Positions 56,676 to 64,000 of a DNA stretch of 64,000 nt are shown here, one piece after another (position 1 is the first letter of the stretch; the number at the start of each line of letters is the position of its first letter). The translations under genes and the position numbers were made by a program. The notes under the pieces are model-generated. The model made no database searches. It saw only the letters and a list, made by a program, of their open reading frames with translations, and was not told the DNA's origin. Source of the stretch: Fibrobacterota bacterium (GTDB taxonomy: Bacteria; Fibrobacterota; Fibrobacteria; UBA11236); contig CANIEU010000002.1 in assembly GCA_947466585.1 (NCBI GenBank), positions 124,001-188,000 on the forward strand, in the 5' to 3' direction.

Positions 56676-58034
56676 ATGCAGAAGCAAGTACGCGTCAGCC
56701 CCTCCTTCATCGCCCTGGCGGGCATGGCCCTTTTCGCCGCTGTCGCGTTCGCCCAGCCCACGCTTGCACCCACGCAGACGACCCCCGAAAAGCTCTGTTC
56801 GGTGGATACCGCCGTTTCTTTCCGCACCGACACAGTGGTCACCACCTCGGATGAGAATGGTTTTTACTCGATCTTCAATGGCAAGGATTTCACCGGTTGG
56901 TGGCAGAATTGCATCAGCAGCCATTCCACCGACAAATCCAACGGGGCCATTTGGCGCGTGGACTCGGTTCGAAAGGCGATCTACGCCATGTCGCGCAGCG
57001 GTTCGGGCGGCTTGCTTTCGACCCACAAACGTTATGCACATTACGAACTGATGTTCGAGTGGTGGCCTCAGTACGGCAACGACGGCGGCGTCTTTAACCG
57101 TTACGCGATCACATCATCCTCCAACGTCGCCTCCAACCAGATGGTGCTCGATTACCTCGGCGCTTCTGGTATTTTGAGCTACTACAGCGAGGCCAACTTT
57201 CCGGGCGGCCGCAATGGCCGACCCTGGAGCTATAACTCGGTTTCCACGGGCAGCATTCCGGGTTCCGGCGGTGGCGCGGGAACGGGCGGCACCGCCGACA
57301 TCAACAACTGGACCACATCAAGCAGCCGTCGCAACCTGGTCACGGGATACGGTCCGACCGATATCGGCTGTGCCTCCACGGGTTGCGTAATGGCGGATTA
57401 CAATCGTTTGTGGAATCAGAATGGCTGGATGCAGGTCCGTCAGATCTACTACGGGGGGCTCAGCACGACCCAGCCGACTTCTGTGGCGACGCCCGGCGAC
57501 AAAATTCACGAGTTCACGTTTTTCCGTAAGCATTATCCGCTGGATGACACCTTGCTCACCACGCCGAACCTGGTAGGAGATACCGCGAAATGGGTCACCG
57601 TGGTGCAAGATTCCATGGTGCTGACGGCCACCCAAGTCAATACCTACCAGAAGATCTCGCCCTTCGCTTTTCAGGTGCATGGCGGCAGCCGATATGTTTA
57701 CGCCTCCAACGGAGGAAAAGGATCCTGGTACCGCGACATCAAGGTGCGTGAACTCGACTCGCTTGGTCGCCCCACCTACATCACTACCTCTGTACGTGGC
57801 AATCAAAAGACCCATTACGATATGAAGGTCGTCTCCGGATTTTTGGTGGGTTCGATGAAACTCGACCACATCGTGACCGTCACGAATCTCAAGGGCAGCG
57901 TCTTGCAGGAATACGTCGGCTTTGCCGGATCGGATCTGAAGCGTGAGTTGCCCCGCCGCAACGAAGTCATGGTCGTCCGCATCAAAACGAGCCAAGGCAC
58001 GTACACGCTGCGCGCCAACCCCCTCGCTCAGTAA
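56676..58034 (+). CDS. Secreted DUF1080 paralog
   Basis: FYSIFNGKDFTGWWQNC...GAIWRVDSVRKAIYA...YELMFEWWPQYGNDGGVFNRY; C-term NEVMVVRIKTSQGTYTLRANPLAQ. Confidence 0.82.
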   Translation: MQKQVRVSPSFIALAGMALFAAVAFAQPTLAPTQTTPEKLCSVDTAVSFRTDTVVTTSDENGFYSIFNGKDFTGWWQNCISSHSTDKSNGAIWRVDSVRKAIYAMSRSGSGGLLSTHKRYAHYELMFEWWPQYGNDGGVFNRYAITSSSNVASNQMVLDYLGASGILSYYSEANFPGGRNGRPWSYNSVSTGSIPGSGGGAGTGGTADINNWTTSSSRRNLVTGYGPTDIGCASTGCVMADYNRLWNQNGWMQVRQIYYGGLSTTQPTSVATPGDKIHEFTFFRKHYPLDDTLLTTPNLVGDTAKWVTVVQDSMVLTATQVNTYQKISPFAFQVHGGSRYVYASNGGKGSWYRDIKVRELDSLGRPTYITTSVRGNQKTHYDMKVVSGFLVGSMKLDHIVTVTNLKGSVLQEYVGFAGSDLKRELPRRNEVMVVRIKTSQGTYTLRANPLAQ

Positions 58035-58047
58035 TTCCGTGCGTCAA

Positions 58048-59439
58048 ATGCATCTTCATCTGCCGATGACTGCAGGCGCCACGATAGGCGCCTTGTTGCT
58101 CCTCGCGTCCGCAGTAGCCGGCGAGCCTGTGAAATATCGGCTTCAAGGTCAGGGCTGGACCCAGGCGGGGCGCATCATGCGTGCCACCGATTCCCTCAGC
58201 GGAAATGATGTGAACAAGGTGGGGGGGACCTCTGTGCAAAGCCTCGGTGGACAGATCGTGGTGTCGGCTGATCTGGATGACCATTGGGATGCGAATTTCG
58301 GAGTGGGCGTCTACCAGTTGTCCACGTCGCTTGGAACCCAGAATCAATCGACCTACGAGCCCAACTTCCTGAACGCCACGATGTTTCGCGCCTACATCGC
58401 CCAAGCGAACCTCACTTATTCGCTGGGTGCGAAATCAAATCCGTGGTTCAGTGTGACGGCGGGCAATTTCGCCTACGATTACAACCCAGACGTGAAAAAT
58501 CTTGGGCTCTATATGTTGCGGGGGCCCGTTTACCCCGGCTTGCTGATGTCCGGTTTCGAAGAATTCGATACGGATAGCACAAAAGGGATCCAAACCGGCT
58601 TCAAGGTCCACCTCTCAATGGGTAACTTCACCCAGGACGTGCTGCTGCTGAACGAGCGTATTTTGCCGCCGCTATTCGACTGGAGCCTGGCCTATGCGGC
58701 CAAGTACCGATCCTTCGGTGCCCTCGATGTCGGCGGAGGTGTGAATTTTTACCGTATTGTTCCCAACAGCAAGCCACTCGAAACGCCGGGCCACCTGAAT
58801 GCGAATAGTCTTACCGCGACCAATTATTACGAGGTCGGTTCAGGTGGCGACACCACCTTCTTCACGCATCAAGGCGTGAAACTCATGGCAATGTTCAGCT
58901 TCGATCCCAAGCGCTGGATTGCATTCTCCGACATACTCGGCGCCGAAGATCTGAAAATCTATGGAGAGGTCGCGGTATTGGGCCTTAAAAATTACGGCAC
59001 CTATTACGACGACGTCAAAGAACGCATTCCGGTGATGGTTGGGTTCAATGTGCCCACCTTTGGAATCCTTGACGTATTCTCTCTCGAAGTGGAATACTAC
59101 GCCTCTCCCTTTAAAAACGATCTTGGCAACATTGGCAACCCCAACGCAATTGTTGCGCCGTGGATGTGGCAGAATGCGTTGACGCCGATCGCCTCTCCGG
59201 GTCCAGTCTCACCCGGCGCTTACGCCGATTCCACGGCTGACAACTGGAAATGGTCGGTATTTGCTCGCAAAACCGTTGCTAAGCATATTCAGTTTACAGC
59301 CCAGATCGCCAACGACCATACCCGTCCCGCTCCGCTGGTCAACTCCGCGGCGGGCATCGGCACCACCGGCGGCACTTCCGCCGTGTTGACCTCACCCAAA
59401 GACTGGTACTTCATGGGCCGGGTAGGATTCCTCTTCTGA
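58048..59439 (+). CDS. Outer-membrane beta-barrel (porin-like) protein, paralog 1
   Basis: Signal peptide; YRLQGQGWTQAGRI; FAYDYNPDVKNLGLYMLRGPVYPGLLMSGFE; ends WYFMGRVGFLF (terminal Phe). Confidence 0.75.
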   Translation: MHLHLPMTAGATIGALLLLASAVAGEPVKYRLQGQGWTQAGRIMRATDSLSGNDVNKVGGTSVQSLGGQIVVSADLDDHWDANFGVGVYQLSTSLGTQNQSTYEPNFLNATMFRAYIAQANLTYSLGAKSNPWFSVTAGNFAYDYNPDVKNLGLYMLRGPVYPGLLMSGFEEFDTDSTKGIQTGFKVHLSMGNFTQDVLLLNERILPPLFDWSLAYAAKYRSFGALDVGGGVNFYRIVPNSKPLETPGHLNANSLTATNYYEVGSGGDTTFFTHQGVKLMAMFSFDPKRWIAFSDILGAEDLKIYGEVAVLGLKNYGTYYDDVKERIPVMVGFNVPTFGILDVFSLEVEYYASPFKNDLGNIGNPNAIVAPWMWQNALTPIASPGPVSPGAYADSTADNWKWSVFARKTVAKHIQFTAQIANDHTRPAPLVNSAAGIGTTGGTSAVLTSPKDWYFMGRVGFLF

Positions 59440-60731
59440 TGCGCCGCCTTACCTACATCCCGACCTTATTGATCGTGTTCGCAACGTTGTCTTCCACGGC
59501 CTCGGCCCAAGAATCCGAACTGCGCCTCAGCGGTGCCGGATGGACCCAGATCGGTCGCATCGAACAAAGCTTCGTCGGCACCGATCAGAGCAACAATTAC
59601 AACGACAACTGGATGCAAAATGCTGGTGGGCAACTTACCCTGAACGCCACCTTCGATCCCGCCTGGGATGGCGCCCTTGCATTGGGTGTGGTGGGCACGC
59701 ATCTCGCCCGTGGAGCCGTCAGTGAAATCGATCACTGGTACCCGTTCTGGGTGGCCTACGTCGGTGAAGCGCGCGTTTCCTATCACAACAAGGTCTCGGA
59801 ATCCGGGACCTTCCGAATGTCGCTCGGCCTGTTTCCATATAATTATAGTCCGGATGCAAAGAACCTCGGCGTTTACCTGACCCGCGGTTACGTCTATCCC
59901 GGAACACTCGAATCCGGATTCGGAAACGTGTTCGGCGGACAGGCACGTTATGAACAAGGCGGATTCAGCAATGATTTCGTGGTGAAATCCGAAGATCAGA
60001 AACCGATTTATGATCTGTCGGTTCTAGACGTGGTCAACTATCAGGTAGTTCCGGGATTCGAGGTCGGTGCGGGCGTGAATTTTTACCGTGTCGTCGCCCA
60101 GAATTCGGGCTTGACCACACCGGGCCAGGTTTGTGGCGGGAATTACGGACAGTGTTCCTATGTCGATACCACGGGTGGTAAATCCGACACCGTGACCGGC
60201 TCGCTTTCCGGAACCAAACTGATGGCACGATTCCATTTCGACCCCAAGGTGGTGTTCGGGATCGAGAAGGTCGGATCCCTGACGCTGGGCAAACAGGATC
60301 TGGTTCTCTACGGCGAAGGCGCTCTGATCGGCGTCAAGAACTACCCAATTTATCTCGACGAGCCGCTGCGCCGCATGCCGGTCATGCTCGGTCTCAATCT
60401 TCCGGCCTTCAATCAGCTCGATTTCCTATCAATCGAAGTAGAATACTATGCCTCCAAGAATTCGAGCAACAATGTCGGAGCCGCCTTCGGTGGTGCTTGG
60501 GTGCCCGATTTCAAGGATGATGCCGATGTGGCGAATTATGCCGGTCGCGATGATTGGAAATGGTCATTGAACCTGGCCAAGACCTTCTTCGGTCACGCCC
60601 AGATTTCGGGACAGGTTGCGAACGACCACTTGCGACCCGGTGGCTCGCATGATATCCCCTGGGTTGGCAAAGAAGCCCTGCGCCGCCCGAGCGACTGGTA
60701 CTGGACATGCAAGCTCGCTTACTTCTTTTAG
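59439..60731 (+). CDS. Outer-membrane beta-barrel (porin-like) protein, paralog 2
   Basis: LRLSGAGWTQIGRI; FPYNYSPDAKNLGVYLTRGYVYPGTLESGFG; ends WYWTCKLAYFF; 1-nt overlap with upstream gene. Confidence 0.75.
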   Translation: MRRLTYIPTLLIVFATLSSTASAQESELRLSGAGWTQIGRIEQSFVGTDQSNNYNDNWMQNAGGQLTLNATFDPAWDGALALGVVGTHLARGAVSEIDHWYPFWVAYVGEARVSYHNKVSESGTFRMSLGLFPYNYSPDAKNLGVYLTRGYVYPGTLESGFGNVFGGQARYEQGGFSNDFVVKSEDQKPIYDLSVLDVVNYQVVPGFEVGAGVNFYRVVAQNSGLTTPGQVCGGNYGQCSYVDTTGGKSDTVTGSLSGTKLMARFHFDPKVVFGIEKVGSLTLGKQDLVLYGEGALIGVKNYPIYLDEPLRRMPVMLGLNLPAFNQLDFLSIEVEYYASKNSSNNVGAAFGGAWVPDFKDDADVANYAGRDDWKWSLNLAKTFFGHAQISGQVANDHLRPGGSHDIPWVGKEALRRPSDWYWTCKLAYFF

Positions 60732-60745
60732 GAATCCGGGAAGTC

Positions 60746-62167
60746 ATGAAATCCTTCACTAACTCCCGCCTTTCTTCAGCGTTCCCCCTCCTGAGCGTTG
60801 TCGCGGGTTTGCTTTGCTGCACGGCATCGTCGGTATTCGCCCAGCAACTGCCCGAAGGGATCTCGTTGCACGCTGCCGGTTGGATTCAACTCAGCCGCAT
60901 CGGCAACAGTTCCGATACCGTGATATATACGGGCTTCCATAAAGGGGCCTTCGACGGGCAGACCGTTCTTTCTCCTGGCGCGCAAATCGAACTCGATGCA
61001 CGCCTGTCGGAACGTTTGAACATCGCCACTGGAATCGGAGTTGTGGCCGGCAATAGTCTCGCCGTGGGCCCCCTCGGTACGAATGGCGGTTATGCCTTGC
61101 CGGGAGCTTATTCGTACGTCTCCAATGCACATTTCACTTACATCTTCGCAAACGCTGCAACCTCCAACCTGGCGCTCTCAGGCGGCCTGTTTCCCTACAG
61201 CTACAATCCGGATGTCAAGAACCTGGGCTTGTACTTGCTGCGCGGGCCGGTTTACCCGGGAATTCTGATCTCGGGCTTCGAAACCAAGCATACCCTGACG
61301 GTGGCGAACATGCTCGGGTTGCAGCTGCATCATCGGGTAGGCAACTTTCAGCAGGATTTTTTACTCTCCAGCGAAATGGAGTACTATCCGTTCTTTGATC
61401 TGTCGCCCGCCTACGTGGCGAGTTACCTGGCGCACCCGTCGCTGCGCCTCGGCGCGGGCGTAAACTTTTATCATCTGATTCCCGCCGATGGCAAACTTAC
61501 TGGCGGGCGGCGTTCCGACAACCAGACCAACTGGTTCTACAGGGATACGACGGGCGTTGGAGCGGGGGGGCAACCTGATACCACCAATCTTGGTTACAAC
61601 GGCACCAAGTTGATGGCCAACGCCTCGTTCGATCCAAAGCTTTTTTTCGGTAGCGCAAGCTGGCTCGGTCCCGAAGATTTGAAGCTCTATGGTGAGGTCG
61701 CCCTGATCGGCCTCGACCGCAGCAAGGCCTATCGCAAGGTTTACGGTGATTACAGCAAACGCATGCCGGTGATGGTCGGATTCAACGTGCCGACCTTTAA
61801 GGTGCTTGACGAATTGTCGGTCGAAATGGAGTGGTACGGTTCCGAGGCTGAGGACAATCTCGACAACTACACCATTCAGGGTTCCTCTCATCCTGCGTCA
61901 CCCTATCCCACCAACTGGGATCAAAATACCTCCTCGTCGACCTTCAACCAGCTGACGCACAAAGACACCCGGGATAATTGGAAGTGGTCGTTGCATGCTT
62001 CCCTCAAGCTCGATACCCATGTTCAATTCAGCTTCCAAGTTGCGAACGATCATTACCGCCCGGGCGTTTATCACGGTTACGGTGACTCGAACCCGCCGTA
62101 TCAGGGCTCAGTGATGGTTACCCCCAAGGATTGGTACCTCACCACCAAGCTTGCGTATTTCTTTTAG
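60746..62167 (+). CDS. Outer-membrane beta-barrel (porin-like) protein, paralog 3
   Basis: ISLHAAGWIQLSRI; FPYSYNPDVKNLGLYLLRGPVYPGILISGFE; ends WYLTTKLAYFF. Confidence 0.75.
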   Translation: MKSFTNSRLSSAFPLLSVVAGLLCCTASSVFAQQLPEGISLHAAGWIQLSRIGNSSDTVIYTGFHKGAFDGQTVLSPGAQIELDARLSERLNIATGIGVVAGNSLAVGPLGTNGGYALPGAYSYVSNAHFTYIFANAATSNLALSGGLFPYSYNPDVKNLGLYLLRGPVYPGILISGFETKHTLTVANMLGLQLHHRVGNFQQDFLLSSEMEYYPFFDLSPAYVASYLAHPSLRLGAGVNFYHLIPADGKLTGGRRSDNQTNWFYRDTTGVGAGGQPDTTNLGYNGTKLMANASFDPKLFFGSASWLGPEDLKLYGEVALIGLDRSKAYRKVYGDYSKRMPVMVGFNVPTFKVLDELSVEMEWYGSEAEDNLDNYTIQGSSHPASPYPTNWDQNTSSSTFNQLTHKDTRDNWKWSLHASLKLDTHVQFSFQVANDHYRPGVYHGYGDSNPPYQGSVMVTPKDWYLTTKLAYFF

Positions 62168-62176
62168 TCGGCCAAC

Positions 62177-62251
62177 ATGAAAATCTGGATACTGCTCGTT
62201 GCCCTGATCGTCCTGCTGGCACTGGCCGTTTGGCTCCCGAACTTTCTCTGA
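62177..62251 (+). CDS. Candidate 24-aa single-TM microprotein MKIWILLVALIVLLALAVWLPNFL
   Basis: ATG..TGA ORF between last barrel gene and terminator; too short for the ORF track; strongly hydrophobic. Confidence 0.45.
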   Translation: MKIWILLVALIVLLALAVWLPNFL

Positions 62252-62269
62252 TACTGGAGACCGAAAAAA

Positions 62270-62299
62270 AGCCCCGCCCGAAGTTCTTCGGGCGGGGCT
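62270..62299. terminator. Strong Rho-independent terminator of the DUF1080/OMP locus
   Basis: AGCCCCGCCCGAAG-TT-CTTCGGGCGGGGCT, A-tract upstream and TTTTT downstream. Confidence 0.92.
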
Positions 62300-62438
62300 T
62301 TTTTGTTTGAACCAGATCATGATAGTGAAATCGACGAAGCAACTCGCCGCAGCCTAGACTGCGAGAGAAACTCGATCTGTCGCGGAATTTTTCAGGAGGG
62401 GCGCGTTTTGCGCCCGTGTTTCTAGGGCGGAGACCGGG

Positions 62439-63245
62439 TTACTTGCGCGGGCCGATGCGGACGAGTTCGGCCTTGACCGAGCCGACCGGGATTTTGCTCT
62501 GCATCTTCACCGGCATGCGACGGGCGTCGCGGGTGATCCAGATCCAGAGTTGCCCCTTCGCCTTGAACAGGCCGTCGTCCTTGAGCACGGGCTCGATGAC
62601 CCAGGTTTTGAACGTGCCGGCGGGTACGGTTACGGTTTCTTCGCGATGACAAATCACCTTGAGTTTGTAGGCTTTTTTACCCGAAACCGCCGAAAGTTCG
62701 AAGCTTTTACCCACGGCCAAGGGCTGGCTGCGGATGAAGTAAAAGGCCGAGAGCACATCGTGCGTGAACGGGTCGACGGCGAAAGCCGTGTCCTTGGTGC
62801 GCACGCGGCCGTTCCGCTGGTCGTATTCGGTAGTCTGCCGATCGTGATAGCTGCCCTCGCTCAGAATTTTGTGGAAGGCGAGCGGGTAGATGCCCTTGGC
62901 GTTGACGTACGAGACCGCGGTGTCGCGCACCGGGTAGAAGGATTGGAAAAAACTGTTACCCCAGGCCAGGCTGCGGATTTGCCAGACCTTCGGGTTCGTG
63001 GTAGGAAGCAGATCGAGGGTCGCGCTTCCGGCCTTGACCCAGTTGAAGCTCCATCCTCCCCAGATCACGTCGAAAAGCAGTTGTTCCGGAGCCGCCAGCG
63101 CGGTTTGGTCGATATCCCTGAGGTCTGTCGTGTCTTTGGGAACCGCTGGAATCGCCCATGCCGTTGGAGCAAACGTGGCCGAGGTGGCCAAGGCGATGAG
63201 GAATACCAGAAGGACCTTAGTCCAACGGGGAGAGGAAAGGATCAT
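62439..63245 (-). CDS. DUF3108 domain-containing secreted protein
   Basis: Signal peptide; LLFDVIWGGWSFNWVKAGSATLDL...FKTWVIEPVLKDDGLFKAKGQLWIWITRDARRMPVKMQSKIPVGSVKAEL. Confidence 0.85.
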   Translation of the reverse strand: MILSSPRWTKVLLVFLIALATSATFAPTAWAIPAVPKDTTDLRDIDQTALAAPEQLLFDVIWGGWSFNWVKAGSATLDLLPTTNPKVWQIRSLAWGNSFFQSFYPVRDTAVSYVNAKGIYPLAFHKILSEGSYHDRQTTEYDQRNGRVRTKDTAFAVDPFTHDVLSAFYFIRSQPLAVGKSFELSAVSGKKAYKLKVICHREETVTVPAGTFKTWVIEPVLKDDGLFKAKGQLWIWITRDARRMPVKMQSKIPVGSVKAELVRIGPRK

Positions 63246-64000
63246 GCCCGCGTTCCAGCCCGCGTTCCAGCATGAAGGCCTTTTTGTCCGATGTCGCGAC
63301 GATAGTGCATGCCTTCGAAGCGGATGCATGCAACACCCGCGTAGGCGGCATCGAGCGCCTGCTTCAAGGTGTCGCCCCGGCCGGATACGCCCAGTACGCG
63401 GCCTCCGGCGGTAACGGGGCCGCCGTCCTGCAAGCGGGTGCCGGCATGCAGCACCTGCGCGTTCGGATGGGCCGCTGCCGCCTCGATTCCCTGGATCGGG
63501 AAACCGTTCTTGTAGCTTCCCGGATATCCACCCGAGGCAAGCACGATGATCGCTGCGTGACCGGATTCTGCGGAGGGTGCGGGCGGTGTATAGGTATCAA
63601 GCCGTCCCTGCGCAGCCTTCAGGAGCAGGTCGGCGAGGTCGCCGTTCCACACCGGAAGTACGGCCTGGGTCTCGGGATCGCCGAGCCGACAGTTGAACTC
63701 GACCACGCGGGGTCCGGTGCGGGTGAGCATCAGGCCCACGAAGAGCACGCCTTCGTAGGGGCAGCCTTCCTTGCGCATGCCTTCGAGCGTCGGGTCAATG
63801 ACTTCGCGGCGGGTGCGTTCCAGCAGCTCGGGGGTCATGACGGGTGCGGGCGAGTACGCTCCCATCCCACCCGTGTTCGGTCCGGCATCCTGGTCGAAGA
63901 CCCGCTTGTGGTCTTGGGCGGTGGGGAGGAGTACATACCGGGTGCCATCGCAAACGGCGAACACCGATGCCTCTTCGCCTTCCATGAACTCCTCGATCAC
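63242..64000 (-). CDS. purD: Phosphoribosylamine-glycine ligase, N-terminus beyond window
   Basis: IEEFMEGEEASVFAVCDG, DQDAGPNTGGMGAYSPAP, YEGVLFVGLMLT, VVEFNCRLGDPETQAVLP; ATGA overlap with DUF3108 gene. Confidence 0.95.
   Translation of the reverse strand: MIEEFMEGEEASVFAVCDGTRYVLLPTAQDHKRVFDQDAGPNTGGMGAYSPAPVMTPELLERTRREVIDPTLEGMRKEGCPYEGVLFVGLMLTRTGPRVVEFNCRLGDPETQAVLPVWNGDLADLLLKAAQGRLDTYTPPAPSAESGHAAIIVLASGGYPGSYKNGFPIQGIEAAAAHPNAQVLHAGTRLQDGGPVTAGGRVLGVSGRGDTLKQALDAAYAGVACIRFEGMHYRRDIGQKGLHAGTRAGTRA

Noticed and set aside
63242-63290. Duplicated cccgcgttccag (GTRAGTRA) at purD 3' end
   Set aside because: Only two 12-bp copies at the C-terminus; probably a minor slippage event without functional meaning.

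Overview
The window is about 64 kb of GC-rich chromosomal housekeeping DNA. It looks like a Fibrobacterota-type lineage, inferred from a TIGR02147-family regulator, porin-like paralogs and T9SS-like C-termini; this was not verified by search. Gene content in order: truncated zinc-ribbon/coiled-coil gene; ispE-tRNA-Gln-rplY-pth block; argF; murI; rpsT; argD; yicC; xer recombinase; glyA; dus; mgtE-like; DUF2239; phosphomannomutase; glgC; tRNA-Glu; PpiC-type isomerase; nadB; BatA-like protein; a dcw cluster (mraZ-rsmH-ftsL-ftsI-murE-murF-ftsW-murC-ftsQ-ftsA-ftsZ) without mraY, murD or murG; EamA; hemW; metallophosphoesterase; AI-2E; TrpD-like+argA; a TIGR02147+LamG lipoprotein pair; comEC; HU; DUF4416; a metzincin-like lipoprotein; ruvX; typA; a five-gene DUF1080/outer-membrane-barrel locus ending in an unlisted 24-aa ORF; DUF3108; purD (partial). 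The most unusual structure is a set of intergenic tandem HEPTAMER repeats, mostly paired as inverted arms. They fill the gap between neighbouring start/stop codons at seven loci, with a different heptamer word at most loci. Other candidates are a stacked regulatory region upstream of mraZ with 10-bp-phased MraZ-type boxes, and perfect palindromic operators upstream of the DUF2239 gene and the TIGR02147 gene. All calls come from reading the sequence and the supplied ORFs; no database search was run.
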